64,000 nucleotides of DNA from Heterocephalus glaber (Eukaryota > Chordata > Mammalia > Rodentia > Bathyergidae): the NCBI RefSeq assembly GCF_000247695.1, contig NW_004624805.1, positions 1,365,433 through 1,429,432 on the forward strand. Direction: 5' to 3'. Below the pieces are notes generated by a model. It searched no databases. It saw only the letters and a list, made by a program, of their open reading frames with translations, and was not told the origin of the DNA. A program made the translations under genes and the position numbers. Within the stretch, counting starts at the first letter, position 1; each line of letters starts with the position of its first letter. Below, in pieces: positions 34,505 to 46,199 of the stretch.

Positions 34505-34705
34505 GCAAATATTTTAATAAATACTTACTATATGCAGCAAGTTTCTATCTATATGCACTCCACAAGGCAGTCCTCATAGCAGTGCCACTCAGGAAGCTAA
34601 AACCAAGAGCTCATTAGTCTAAGGTTACACAGCAAGGAAGTGGTCGGGCTGTGGTTCAAACCCAGCGGTCTAGAACTATACCTGCACTCCTAACAGTGGG
34701 TTATT
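34505..34705 (-). mobile_element. MIR, antisense
   Basis: taaggttacacagcaaggaagtgg, ggttcaaacccagcggtctag and tgcactcctaacagtg match the reverse-complement MIR (aaggtcacacagctagtaagtgg, attcgaacccagg). Confidence 0.8.
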
Positions 34706-35147
34706 GTTTTCTTCATACTCGAGCCAGAAAGTAGATCATAATACCAGTGCCAGCCCACTGCGTAGACGGGTAAGGGAGATTCAGAAAAGCCTGTCCAAAG
34801 CCCCAAGGGAGGAGGGGCAGAAATGGAGATAGGACTGCAATAGCCACTAGGATTACGGGGAAAATCAAGACAATCCGCCAGTAACTGTGTAGAAGTTGTA
34901 TGTCAGGGTGGCCAGCGGGGGTCGGCAGTGCACTGACGCTCCACAGTGCCCTCGGGAATCTGCCCAGCTCCGCATGCCTGTGGGAGAACTGAGTCCCGGG
35001 TCAGCTGGGGCGGCCATCAGCACAAATGTCACATGGCGGTCGGCACTGCTGGCTTCCCATCCCTTCCCTCCAGGCGACCCCCATCCTGACTCCTCCCCTC
35101 ACAGTGCCCCCTTCTGTCAACACTAAGTCACCACTTTGGATGTCCTG

Positions 35148-35345
35148 CGGAGGGACTCAGATTCAAATCCACCTCTTCCTAGCTATAGACCTTTGGCAAG
35201 CTACTTAATGTTCCTGAATCTCAATTTCCAGCTCTGCACAATGGAAATTAATAATCCCTACCATGCAGTGTTGCTGAAAAGATTATAGAAGAACCTCATA
35301 ATGTGCCTGGCCCTGATAAATAGGTAGTAGACATGATCATCATTA
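35148..35345 (+). mobile_element. MIR
   Basis: gactcagattcaaatccacctcttcctagctatagacc, ctacttaatgttcctgaatctcaa, aataatccctaccatgcagtg and ctcataatgtgcctggccctg follow the MIR consensus over nearly its full length. Confidence 0.88.
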
Positions 35346-35644
35346 TTACCATAGCAGTTTGGGTTATAACCATTTCCAGGAGGATTTGCTTTGTGAAGAA
35401 CACAGGAGGTTTTCTCTGAAAATTCAAAAGGTGCTTTTCTTTCTCCCCTCTTCCACTGAGAACTTCTTTTTTTGCAAAAAGCCCTGTGAAGACCTTCCCA
35501 AAGCCACACTAAGTAATTAAAAAATAGAAATGAAAGAAAGACCTTACATTTCTCGGAGCAAACATCAAAACAATGTAGAGTTTATTAAGGGAGATGTAAG
35601 CATGTCCGTTTCAAGACTGAAGTCCCACGTACTTGATTATTAAG

Positions 35645-35712
35645 GGTCACTCAATGGTAGAGCATTTGCTAGCACATGTGAGGCCCTGGGTTCCATCCCC
35701 AGTGCCAAAAAG
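35645..35712 (+). mobile_element. ID SINE
   Basis: gtcactcaatggtagagcatttgctagcacatg and gggttccatccccagtgcc. Confidence 0.85.
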
Positions 35713-36527
35713 GTTTTACTCAGTACCCTCAGGAATCTCCCGGACACTATGCAGGTGTCCCTGAAAAAGTGGGTGCTGGTGTCATCTTTGAGGGAATGCA
35801 TCTGGCCCCCACCACTGAAGAGAGCCCATGCCCTACAGTTTCCATGAGCGGTAGCTTGGCCTGCCTTTATTAAAACTGTTCCATGGGATTGCACATAAAC
35901 GCTGGTCAAAGGGTGTTTCCTACCATCCCAGACTCTTCTGTCATTTTTTATTAGCTGGGTGGATTTAATTACAAAAATCTATTGGGTCTAATTATAAAGA
36001 CGATTACAACGCTTGGCCTAAAGAAAGCGATAAAGCAAAATTAAACACACCGTGTGCAGAGTAACAAATGGAGAGGGCTGGGAATGCAATGAAATTCTTA
36101 AAATAAAAACAGACAAAGCATTGCCAGAGTCTTACCCTGAAGGAACCAGGAGAAGGGTGTAAAACACAGACAACGGCAGAGATGCTGGGAGCATGTGCCG
36201 AGGTAGAGAGGGGCAGGGCTGTTCTGCAGGCGGATGGCTTCCTGCACTCACTGCCCCAGGTCAGCCCAGGCCCGGGGGGAGAGGGGGCCCTCACCTGCGG
36301 ACAGCAGGAGACAAAACGCAGCAGGGACTTTCTTGGGCTTCCTCTGTGAGCAGGTGCAATACCAGCAAAGAACAGTGTCTGGGGGCTGCACAAGTGGGCG
36401 GGCCATGTTTGCAGTCAGGCTGTAGACAGAAGTTGCTCGTGGCCATCCAAGCCTCTAAGGGGCTCTGTCCCCTGCAGGTGGACTGGAGCCATTCGCAGGC
36501 TGCATGGCCACCTCGGAGTCTGTTCAC
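35713..36527. other. Non-coding unique sequence
   Basis: No repeat recognised. The frame opening at 36193 on the + strand is GC-driven and runs into an LTR remnant, which argues against a real gene. Confidence 0.4.
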
Positions 36528-36690
36528 CGTCGAGTCCAGCCACAGCACAGTCAGCGGCTCCGAGGCAGAAACACCATGGCGGAAGGGCACGAGGAGCGAA
36601 GCTGCTCAGCCCATGGCAGCCAGGAAGCAGAGGGGCAAAGGGAAGAGCCGGGGTGAGGAACGAGCCTTCCAGGTCGCAACACCAGCGACC
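36528..36690 (-). mobile_element. MaLR-type LTR remnant, antisense
   Basis: gtcgagtccagccacagcacagtcagcggctcc, accatggcggaagggcacg, gcccatggcagccaggaagcagag and gggaagagccggg correspond to the landmarks seen at 1.6 and 48.3 kb. Confidence 0.65.
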
Positions 36691-38180
36691 CAGTCCTCCA
36701 CCCAGGCTCCATCCCAACAGCACATTCAGCCAGAAACTCAGCAGCGGAGGGGCCCGCCGAGGTCACCTTTCCAAAGGCCAGTCTCTGAACACATCTAAGC
36801 CACAACACCCTCCCTGTGTCATGCCCTCCAGCCCTCCTACCTTCCACTCAGATATCTCTCTCCCCGTGCTAACCTTGTGTGTCCAGCCCGCTTCGCAAAA
36901 ACTTGCCTAACCACCTTCCTATTTGGTGAGGTCAGGGTCCTAGAATTTGCTAACCGGAACTCATGTTATTTTATTAGCCAGTGACTTGTTATCCTAAGAT
37001 ACAGCAGGTCTGATTTCTGCTGAGTGTCAGGAGAAACCTTCACAAGCGCCACCTCATGGCAGGCCTGCCGCGCCTCCCTCATCATCCCAGGCGGGGGAGT
37101 GGGTTCGGGTCCTCTGAGGCTCTGGCTCCTGCCCTCGCTCTGGTCCATTCTCTCAGTCCTAGCTGCCTGTGTGAGATACTGACTGATTGGCATTATCTGT
37201 GCGATACTAACAGGGGACGTACGAGACAGTGTCACACAGAGACGCAATGACACACAGCACCGGAGCCGATGTGATCGAGTCTGATTGCTACTGGTGTCCA
37301 CTTGCCCTCTGCAGGATGGAGGCAGCTTCTCAGCCCTCTGTGTTCTCACCCTAAATGGGACAAATAGTGGCACCAGCACCCAGGGCTGGTGAGAGGTTTA
37401 TTCTTTATAAAGCGCAGGGTATGCACTCGTATTCATATTCATATATTTATACTTCTGGATAAGCAGAAAGGTTGGTTGGAAAGGTAACCTAGCATACCGC
37501 ACTGGAGTGTGCTCCTGGTGCTGAGCAGCCTTACACTGCGGTCTGCACTGTAACACAGCCGCTCCCAGGGGCTCAGTGTTACATTAATTAGCTTTTGAGG
37601 GTCTGATTGATTCTTGTCTGCGTTTCCTGAAGACTTGCTCAGATTTGTACAGCTGTATGCTGAGACCCTATACAGATGCCTGTGTCGGAAAAAATAATAA
37701 GAAGCTATCTAGAGTCACGAGAACACAAGATGATAAAGTACAGCTATTAAAGACGATATCACTGTTTAAAAAATAATGACACAAAGCACAGCTATTGGAT
37801 GAGTCCTTCACATAACCCAGGGACCTCGGTTTCAAGCACTTGGTCCCAAGCCAGGAGAGGCGCTGGAGTCCTTTCTTTTTGATTGGAGTGGTTCAGAATT
37901 GGCCTTTGACTGACCTGGAAGTGAGAAGTGAAAAGGACTGGGTATAAAAATATAATGGAGTTCACTTGAAACCCACCAAGTGCCTAGCTGAAATGTGAAA
38001 GGCAAAGGTACCAGTATCATTCTTCAGAGATGGAGAAGACGGCACGCAACGCTCCAGCCATGCAGTGCAGGTCAGGACCCACCCCAGGCTCTAGCCAGCT
38101 CCAACTGAGACTTAATCCATAATTAACGGTGCACATAAAGTGCGGTCGTGGCCACGCACACCATGGTTGCCAATATAGCT
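36691..38180. other. Non-coding unique sequence
   Basis: Mixed composition; no repeat, exon or regulatory feature recognised. Confidence 0.35.
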
Positions 38181-38500
38181 CATGTGCACACTCTGAGTAT
38201 GAAAAAAATAGTGAACATTTAAATTTTTTTAAAAATGTATTGCAGGAAAAGACACATTGCCATTAATTCCCCTCAAAATACTCCTCGCGTTGACACATGC
38301 ATCCTGTCATCCCTGACATTTTCTGCAGCGCCTGAGCCCTCTGCTGTGTCTTTGCCTGTGCTGTTGTGGCTGCCTCCATATCCTGAGCAAATTCCACACG
38401 TTTATCCCTTGTGGTCACTTCAGCTTTAGGGACGAGCCAGGGCCTCACAGTGCCAGATTCGGTGAATGAGGTGAATGAGGACGCAGCATCATGTTTTTAT
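38181..38500 (-). mobile_element. Tc1/mariner-type transposon remnant, antisense
   Basis: On the minus strand the fragment encodes a tail ending CQREEYFEGN, close to the EGEYFEGN-type C-terminus of mammalian mariner transposases. The + strand keeps aagacacattgccattaattcccctc and the phrase tcatgtttttatttgagagaagttgctg. The transposase is broken and its catalytic region is missing. Confidence 0.65.
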
Positions 38501-38524
38501 TTGAGAGAAGTTGCTGTAAACATT

Positions 38525-38745
38525 TGCTCAGTGGGGAGTGACCCTAAATACAGTGAGTGTATAAACAAAATTGTGTTATAGCAGAAGACACATTGCCATT
38601 AATCCCCTCCGAATACTCAGAATACTCCCCCTTGCTTCGAGGACGCTTAGCCCTTCATTCTTGGCAATGTCTTTTACAGTAGTAAGTTTTTTTCTAAATT
38701 TAGACTTTCACTGTAGTTTTCAGTCACCCCCTGAAGACGGCAGTC
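38525..38745 (-). mobile_element. Second mariner-type remnant, same orientation
   Basis: The landmark agaagacacattgccattaatcccctcc (38583) repeats that of the preceding copy (38247), followed by aatactcccccttgcttcgaggacgcttagccc, which decodes in reverse to the same C-terminal transposase region. It is shorter than the first copy. Confidence 0.6.
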
Positions 38746-38756
38746 CACAGTGACAG

Positions 38757-38850
38757 CTCAGGGTCTGGAACGGACTCTGGATTCAGGTCTGATTCCTGCA
38801 TGTAGCTTAATCTTTTTAAGCCTTAAATCCTTATCAGAGAAAGGATGAAC
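38757..38850 (+). mobile_element. MIR fragment
   Basis: cggactctggattcaggtctgattcctgcatgtagcttaatc and aatccttatcagagaaaggatgaa fit a decayed MIR. Confidence 0.6.
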
Positions 38851-38852
38851 AG

Positions 38853-39010
38853 GTTGAGTGCGGTAGCACATGTCTGCAGTCACAGTTACTCTAGAGGCTG
38901 AGGCAGGAAAATTACAAGCCTGAGAGCAACCTGGCTAAGGACTGAGATCCTGTCTCAAATCTTTGAAAAGCCAGGGGTGGGAACTGAGAAGGTAGCTCAG
39001 CCCTGCCCAG
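38853..39010 (+). mobile_element. B1+ID composite SINE, ID part decayed
   Basis: gttgagtgcggtagcacatgtctgcagtcac, gaggctgaggcaggaaaattac and gagatcctgtctcaaatc; then gaaggtagctcagccctgc. Confidence 0.85.
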
Positions 39011-40344
39011 TCCTCTCTATTCATTATGACCCACAGCATGGTTTGAAAATGTCAAGGTGCACTGAACCCACAGTGCTCCTGAGGGTGGAGACATGTTTTT
39101 AGTGGGCCCATTCTAAATCCTTGAAATGGACTGACTGCTCTCTGGGAAACAAATCATTACAGAGTTTTTACTGACAACATTTTTCATCTGTCAACTCCAA
39201 GTACAGCCATAGGTGAACAATCTATTTTTTTCATGTTTTCATGAACTTCTGGGTAATTTAAGTTTGAATTTTATTTCACTGATCAAGTTTAACCATAACC
39301 TATTTCTCTTAATACTTCAAACTTCTCAAAAAACAGGTCTTCATCCCACAATACTTGCCCATTCTCAGTCCAGACCCCAGGCAGAAAAGCTTAGGGGGTA
39401 AAGAGGTCTGTGGGAGGCCCGAGGCCAGACATGGGGAAATACAGACCCTCCGGGCTTCTGCCCACACAGCCAGGCCCTGTCCTGCACTCCCGCGTGCTCC
39501 ACTGACTCCCTGTTGCAGGCCTGTGGGCAGGCAGCACCAGTGTCCCCATCCCAGAGAGGCAGACGCCCAGAGTGACACAGCTTGCCAGCGGCACAGCTCC
39601 TTGGTTACCAGTGTTTGAGGTCCCAGCACCCAGTGACAGGGGCTGAGTGGTCACCAGGGGAACAGGGGGACCTGGAAGAGGGGAGGTGGTGGAGAGGCCC
39701 TGGTGGGATGAGGCAGCCAAATACAGGGCTACTGGGGCAGGATGGCCTGGTCCTCAGAGCTGCCCAAAGAAGGGAAGCCCCGAGCAGGTTTCAAGCACAG
39801 AACTTACAGGGCCTGCTCGGAGTCTCTGAGGGCTCTTCCAACTGGAGTGGAGAATACACCCCTGAGGGACAAGGGTTGGGAGCTCTCCCTGACAGTGCAG
39901 GTGACACTGTGTTCTCGTGCATCGAACAAGGCTGGGGACACAGGGGACTCTGTCCACACCAGGTACCAGGAGTAGGTCGGACAAGGGGCGGTTGTCCAGG
40001 ACTCGGGGGAGGTATTTGGGAAGTCAGGCTTGGCGATTAATGAATGTTTGGCACGAGAGAAGGAAAGCAGGGACAGAGCCCTCTCTGGGGCTAGGGGGGC
40101 CAGTGCTCTTCCAGGCCAAGAGGGATCCCGGAAGGAGGACTTGATCTGGTGGGACAGTTTAGGGCATACTGATCATTCCAGGGGCCGAGTGGAAACACAG
40201 CAGGTAGAGGTCAACAGGATCCAGCAACTCCTCCAACTAAATACTGAGGAAAACGGTACGTGTCTCAACTGTTTCTCAGTGCTGCGGTCAAAACAAATCA
40301 GAACTGGAAGTAGTCCGCTTCCGATTAAATAATATTCCTGCTCA
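39011..40344. other. Non-coding unique sequence, GC-rich from 39.4 kb
   Basis: No repeat recognised. The 152-residue + strand frame at 39582-40040 is Gly-rich and shows no domain. Confidence 0.35.
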
Positions 40345-40412
40345 GCCTGTGGGAGGCTTTAGGTCAATCCCCAGCACCAAAAGAAGGAAAGAAACAAAGG
40401 AAGGGAGGGGAG
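40345..40412 (+). mobile_element. ID SINE 3' part
   Basis: tttaggtcaatccccagcacc followed by an AAGG-rich tail (aaaagaaggaaagaaacaaagg). Confidence 0.65.
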
Positions 40413-40989
40413 AAAAATCCCCTCTGAGGGTCCCAGGGCACGGACACGACCTTGGCTGCAGTGTGTAAGGATCGGGCTGCACATCAGAGTCGCCTCCAAG
40501 ACTCCACAAGTGCAGAAAAATCAGGTCCAAACCCAGCCCATTTCTCAGATTGACATCACTGACTTGAGTCCCTTGGTCCTGAGTGAGGCCAGGAGAGCCT
40601 GCAGTAAGATCAGAAATCCTCGGTGCTGCTGTCCAGCTCTTCTCTCCAACCACATACCGTGCACAGAATTACGAGGCCTGGTGAACTATCAGAAATTTTT
40701 GTCAGTGCATTTTAGAAAAGAGGCCACCATCCATCTGGTCAGTGGGAAGGTACGATGTGAGCGATTTCTTCTGCAGGTTACAAGTGTTCTGCCCGCGGTG
40801 CCTCGGAAATAAGGATGCTGGGCTTAGGGGGTTCCCTTCTGCCAGGGGGCTGGAAAACCGAGCTCCCCAGGCCAGGGGGCTGAGTGGGGGCTGGGAACTC
40901 AAGAGATGGGTGGGCTCCAGAGAAAGCTCTCAGCCCCCAAGCGAGCTGGCTTTGCTAGCCGGTGCTCACGCCCGTTTCCCTTCGGCAAT

Positions 40990-41905
40990 TCATTTCAAAG
41001 GCGTCTAAAGCAGACAGAGCTGGAGCAATAAGCACGCGGACCCAGAGTGCGAAGTGTCATTGTCCTGCGGGGGTCTCCGCAGCTGCCCCCTCCAGGCCGT
41101 AGGACGCCGGGTCGGAGCCTCGGCGGCTGAGCTCGCGATCGCTGGGTGGCGGGAGCCGCGGGCTCGCTCGTGGGTCGGCTCGCCGCGCGGGGGCTCCGCA
41201 GGGTCCTGGCGCGCGGCCTCGCTCGCTCGGCGCTAACTTTGCCCACGCGGCGGGGCGGAGGCGGCGGCGGCGGGCGCGCTCATTGTTGCGGCTCGGCTCG
41301 GCTGGGCTCGGCTGGGCCGGCCCGGCGGCTCCTGGCGGCCCCGAGGGCCTGCGCGGGGGATGGGACGCCCGGCCCGGCCCAGCGCCGCGGATAAAGGTGA
41401 GGCCTTTGTTCGGGCGCCGGGGGCGGAGGAGGAGGAGGGCGCGGGCGGGAGCGGAGCCCGGGCGCCCAGGCAGCCGCTCCTCAGGCCCCAGCGCGGGCCT
41501 GGCCTCCCGGTGCGCAGCTGCCCAGATGCGGGCGCAGGCGGGCGCGGAGAGCCCGGGCCGCGCAGCCTGAGAGCAGCCGCAGCGCAGCGCCTCGCTCGGG
41601 CCAATCTCGCAGAATTTCCGGGGCGGCTCCCGCAGGCCCGCGCGGCGTGGTGCGGCCGGGCCAGGCCGGGTGGCGACGGCCAGGGAGGAGGCTCCGGACC
41701 CCGCCCCACCGACGCCGACGCCGCTGCCGCTGCCTCTCACTGCAGTGTGAATTCTCGGCTCCGCCAGAGGCCGCGGGGCTGCACAGCCGGGGTCCAGCGA
41801 GCGGCCGCGTCCAGTGTGGGACCCACAGCCGCGCTTCCCCGCTCGGGTGTCCAGCGCCGCCCGCCCGCAGCATCCGTAAGTCGGGTCTTTCTTCCAGCCT
41901 GAGCC
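40990..41905 (+). promoter_or_regulatory. CpG island, probable promoter and first exon of FRMD4A
   Basis: This is the only long, strongly CpG-rich block in the window. It contains Sp1-type GC boxes (GGGGCGGAGG near 41252 and 41421), GC-rich pentamer runs of ggctc/ggctg near 41289-41330, and many CGs, and it ends abruptly at about 41.9 kb. Two consensus + strand donors lie inside it: AAAG|GTGAGG (GT at 41397) and ATCC|GTAAGT (GT at 41876). The next recognisable exon on that strand is the FRMD4 exon 19 kb downstream. A housekeeping-type promoter with an FRMD4A first exon is the simplest reading. Transcription start, direct splicing and any divergent transcript are inferred and not visible. Confidence 0.7.
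41360..41875 (+). CDS. Possible alternative N-terminal coding segment in the CpG-island exon
   Basis: An ATG with a good context (G at -3, G at +4) at 41360 opens a frame of 172 codons that reaches the donor at 41876 without a stop, exactly in phase 0. If this exon is spliced directly to the acceptor at 61092, the frame continues into MTEGRRCQVH. The predicted segment is low-complexity, rich in Ala, Arg, Gly and Pro with an acidic EEEE patch, and resembles no domain I know. GC-rich DNA has few stop codons, so openness alone is weak evidence; 5'UTR is the more likely status. Use of the inner donor at 41397 would break this frame. Confidence 0.2.
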
Positions 41906-41939
41906 CCCGCCGGCTCGGGACAGCGGCTCGGAGTGGGCT

Positions 41940-41951
41940 GGGGGGGGGGGG
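41940..41951 (+). repeat. G12 homopolymer at the edge of the CpG island
   Basis: Twelve consecutive G follow gagtgggct and precede agccacccg. It lies about 65 bp into the putative intron; G-quadruplex potential is inferred. Confidence 0.85.
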
Positions 41952-44900
41952 AGCCACCCGAAGGGTGCGGCCGTGGGGGCGTGGACCGGGCTCCTGTCCT
42001 TTCGGTTTCTGGTCTTGGAATCGCATCAGGCCCACTCAGTGTTTGGCAGCCTCGGGGCAGCAGAAGTGCGGCTTTGATTCCCGCAGCGCCCCTGGCTCTT
42101 GCGACCTCAGGTAGCAGCGAATGCGCCGACCAGCACGTTGTCTTCTGTTGGCTGAGGGACTCTTTCTGAGGCCAGCGAAGGTTGGGTTTGTCCAGGCACG
42201 ACAGGAATGGGGGGCCGTGGTAACTAGACTAGATCCGTTCATCCTCGGCAGCGACACAGCTCAGTTCAGTTAATGGGAGGCAGCGTGTGGACTCGCCTTT
42301 AGGTCGACCCGGTTGTCTAGCCAAGGAATAGAAAGTTGCCTGGACGTGACTGGGAAAGAAGTGACGCCTGATGTGTAAAGTTCTGTGGCTAGAAGTAACC
42401 TTTACAAAGTAAATAAACTCTCCTTGCCTTAGCTGCAGTTTTAGTAGGAATGAGGGTCAGAAAATCTCTCCACCCTCCTTTGTTCTGACCGAGTGTGATC
42501 TGCCGCTGTTCCTGCTGCAGTCTCTTTGGCATTGGCCCTGAACTAGTTTTATTAATAAGACTTGTTATCTGTGGCCCAGAGCCTCTTTGTAATTTGTGGA
42601 CACTGTTGCCAAGTCCCCCGAGAGCCTGGCAGGTGGCTGGTGCGATCTCATCACTGGGGAAGCCGGGACCCTTGAGGTTCCTGAGTGGCTGATTTCCTGA
42701 TCCCGAGAACTGCATCCCAGATGTATCTCGTGGATTTCATTGTCCCAGCAGTTACAGCCTGAGGTCAAAGGGAAAGATAAGCAGTGAGTCCTCCTCCACT
42801 CTGGGGTCTTGGGAGAGACTGGAAGAGCACTGTGCTCTTCCACGGAAAGGGCTCCTGCGGCCTCCATGAATGCAAGGGAAAGCGTCAGGCGAGTCTAATT
42901 GAGAGGTAGGTACGCTACCAGGCAGCTTGTGAAGTCATTCTCATCCACATGGTGCAGTTTCAGAATGCCTACGACTGGGTTCACCGCTGACTTAGTTTTC
43001 TTTCTTGGCTGTCACCTGAGGTGTCGGTATAATTGTGGTGAAATTCTCTCTCTGGGTTTACTCGTTGCGCATCTCAAAGAGAAGCGACTTCTGGGCCCTC
43101 GTAGCAAAGCAGTAGGATGGTTGTCTTGCAATGGCTCTTCTATTGAAGCCCTAAAAACATCCCCGTGTTGACCTCGCGCTCCTCGCCAGGTTCCGCGGTG
43201 ACTCAGAGCCACACTGCCTGTGCCCCACCCGCTCCCCTCCTGGGCCCGTCCCTCTCTCTCTCCACCGCGCCCTCTCTGAGGCCGGCTGGCCACTGCTGTC
43301 TGAAAATGGAAGGAAAGGCACTGAAGGAGCTGCTGGGCATCTCTGGAAGGGAGGCGCTGCGGTGGGAAAGCGAGAGAAGCAGGATGAGCGAGCGGGACGT
43401 GCAGTACACAAGCTCTTCCTACCCTCATCTCAGTGGTCGCAGGGAATCTGAGGACACGTGGCCGCTGCACACCTGACCTGCTGGGGAGGGAGAGACTGGG
43501 TCGTTTTGATCTGTGGTGCTCGCTTGGCTGACAGTGTGGTCCGCTGGTTTTGATCCCCGGAACACCCATCTCAGGAGCTGGCACCGCAGCTCTGGAACGC
43601 TGGGCTTCAGCATCACCGTGCTTGGTGTCTCTGCGACCTCTGGTGAGAAGTTCCCTGCATGGTGTCACCCAGCTTGCGGGCATGGGAGCTGGTCCACAGC
43701 AGTCCCCTTTGGGTTCCCCAGACCCAGCAGCCGCACCCTCCTCTCTCCCGGGTGGCTTGGGCTTGTGAGGAGTGCTGCAGACACACCCTGGCGCTGAGCT
43801 CTCCTGCCCCTCCTCTTCCACAGAGGATCCAGGCTGTTGGCCCTGCTCAGTGAGTCGCACTGGTCTTTGCCCTGGGTGCCAGTGACGGTTTTAAGTTCAG
43901 TCATATCTGTAGGAATTGGGCATTTGCTCCCGAGGAGAGGTGCTGTTCCCTTGGAAGGTGGGAATCACTGCTGAGAATAGCGGCCGCTGTCATTGGGAAG
44001 TACTAGAGGTGAGTGGAGAAGGGATCCGCTCTGTGGCATTGTCACTACCAAGCAACCAGGAGGTGAGCTGGGTGTCCAGGTTTGAACTAGAGGCGCGCTC
44101 ACCTCCCTCAGACACTCAGCACAACTGGCTTGCGCAGAGATGTCGCTTGTAGCTTCTGGGTTTTGTAGGGAGCCCGATCTCTGCTAGGTGTCGTGTTTTC
44201 TGGCTTTGTCCTCAAGTGGAGCACCAGCCATTCCATGGAGCGATACAAGAAGAAACTCATGGTCCACGCTCAAGAGCACTGGCACAGTGAGCCCTCGCCG
44301 CACTCTGGCCAGTCACACGGCGCTTCTCTTACTAGCAGCCATTTACCGCTCCATGGCTACTGCACACGTTCTGGCCACTTACTTCCCACTGCATTTAGTT
44401 ACCTGCTCATGGTATGCACTCTGTAGATCCATCTCGATTAAGCGAATTGCTGTGGGGATTCATCAAAACACATTCCCACATTGATCTACTGAGGCTTCAT
44501 GAAAAGCCCAGTGGTCCAAAGTGTGGCTTGTCAGGTCCGCCCCTGTCCACCCTGCCCTTGTCCGCACTGCTGTGTAGTCCCCGCTCCTTGTTGAGCAGTA
44601 CATTGCCAGCCATCGGGCCAGGAGACTTGGCAGTGCTGCAGAGAGAGACTCAACCTTGGAGCATTTTTTTTCACTTCACCTTAGCCACAACCCATCCCTC
44701 CAAACTTGAGGCGATAATACCACAATTTTCACCAGAATTAGCATGCTCTCATGTTGTACTGTTCTTTGCAGGGCTCTCTTGCCTTTCTTTGTCCTTGCTG
44801 TGTGAGGAATGCATAAAAGATGGAGTGTCATGGGGAATTAGATTGATACTAATGACAGCAACAGCGAGTGGAAATAGTAATCGGAGAGTTGCCAGGCTGT

Positions 44901-45574
44901 GCCCTTCATAACCATAAAATGTGCAATTGTGCTCTCACCCCACGCCTGTGAAGAAGTAAACAGACATGACCAACCCAAACTAGGAATCCAGATAGTGTGG
45001 AGCCATCTGGAGTGGGCCACACGTCTCCCCGCAGCTGGGAGTCGGTGCTGGCTTGCCCGTTTCCCCTCCTTCTGGCTACCCCAGTAAGCAGCCAGTACTT
45101 CTTTTTCTTGGTGGGGGTGGGGGTCCACAGAAGAAGGGAGAGCAGTGAGGACATGAAGCCGACATGGAGCCCAGCACAATGGAGTGTTGTGTTCTGCCGC
45201 TCAGTCCCCCTTTATGGGGCTGGTTGAGTGTTTGGTGACAGAACTGTGGAGTGACCAGTGGCACAGCTGTTGCCTGCGGGTCTTGGCAGCAGGGAGGGAG
45301 GGATGGGTGGGGAGGGCCAGGGTGGCAGGGGTGCAGCTCTGGCTCGAGGGCGTCCAGTGAAGCGTGTGCACCTGGGGCCCTGAGAGCACCAACCAAACAT
45401 TCTAGACAGAGGATAGCTTGGAATGGAAGGTGTGGATGGATCCTTTTCGCAAATGAGGAGTTCACAGGCACTGAGGGGTGTCTCCAGGGTCTCAGCTGCT
45501 GCACCAGGGCTGGAGCCCCACCTCGAACTTGGGTTACACACTGCAATGAGGAGTGACAAACGGAGCACAGAGTG
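41952..45574. other. Putative intron, repeat-poor
   Basis: No interspersed repeat recognised across 3.6 kb. A 282-residue minus-strand open frame at 43012-43860 is low-complexity and shows no domain or promoter context. Confidence 0.35.
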
Positions 45575-45745
45575 GCATCATCTGCCCCAGGTTCGGTCAT
45601 CTAGGCAGCTCTGCCGTCTGCTAGCTATGAGGACCTTCTGAGTTACTGAATCTTTCTGAGCCTCAGTTGTCTTATTATAAACAAAGAAAAGTTACATGCA
45701 GGGGGTCAAATGAGAAAATGTCTGCGAATCATGTAACACTCGAAA
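45575..45745 (+). mobile_element. MIR
   Basis: ctgccgtctgctagctatgaggacc, ttactgaatctttctgagcctcagttgtcttattata and ggtcaaatgagaaaatgtctg match MIR. Confidence 0.8.
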
Positions 45746-46199
45746 AGAGGATTCTTTTAGAATCAGAAATTGTGTCCGTGTGTACCACCCTTCCCTACCC
45801 AGAAGGCTCTACGATGCCAACTTTGGAGGGATTTCGAAGACATTGGATATAAGAAGACAGCTGACTTCGGAAGAGGAGATATTAGTACAATAAATGGTAC
45901 ATCTTTACTTCCAATATGTACTGAAATTTTGTAGAGCATAAAGGGGGCAAAAGTTAGTTCTAATGTTTCATCCGTGTCACGGAGCCTTCCAAAAAAGGCT
46001 CCATGGGTAAAGGCTCGACCTTCGCTCCCATCACAGGGCGCAGGGAAAGTTTATGATGAACGGTGGGGTGGCAGGATGCAGTAGAGCCTCCCAGATTGAG
46101 AGGAGAAGAGGCCGAATAACCAGGAGCTGATGAGAGAGCCCTGGGGCTCTGTAGCCACGTCCGGGTCCCCGATTCCTGGAACAGGAAGGCAGGGGAAAG

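Noticed and set aside
41057..41740. 227-residue minus-strand frame in the CpG island
   Set aside because: Pro/Ala/Arg-rich and antisense to the more plausible exon; expected by chance in CpG-island sequence.
43012..43860. 282-residue minus-strand open frame
   Set aside because: It is Pro/Gly/Arg/Ser-rich with no domain and no promoter or splice context. It is best explained by GC-rich sequence with few stops.
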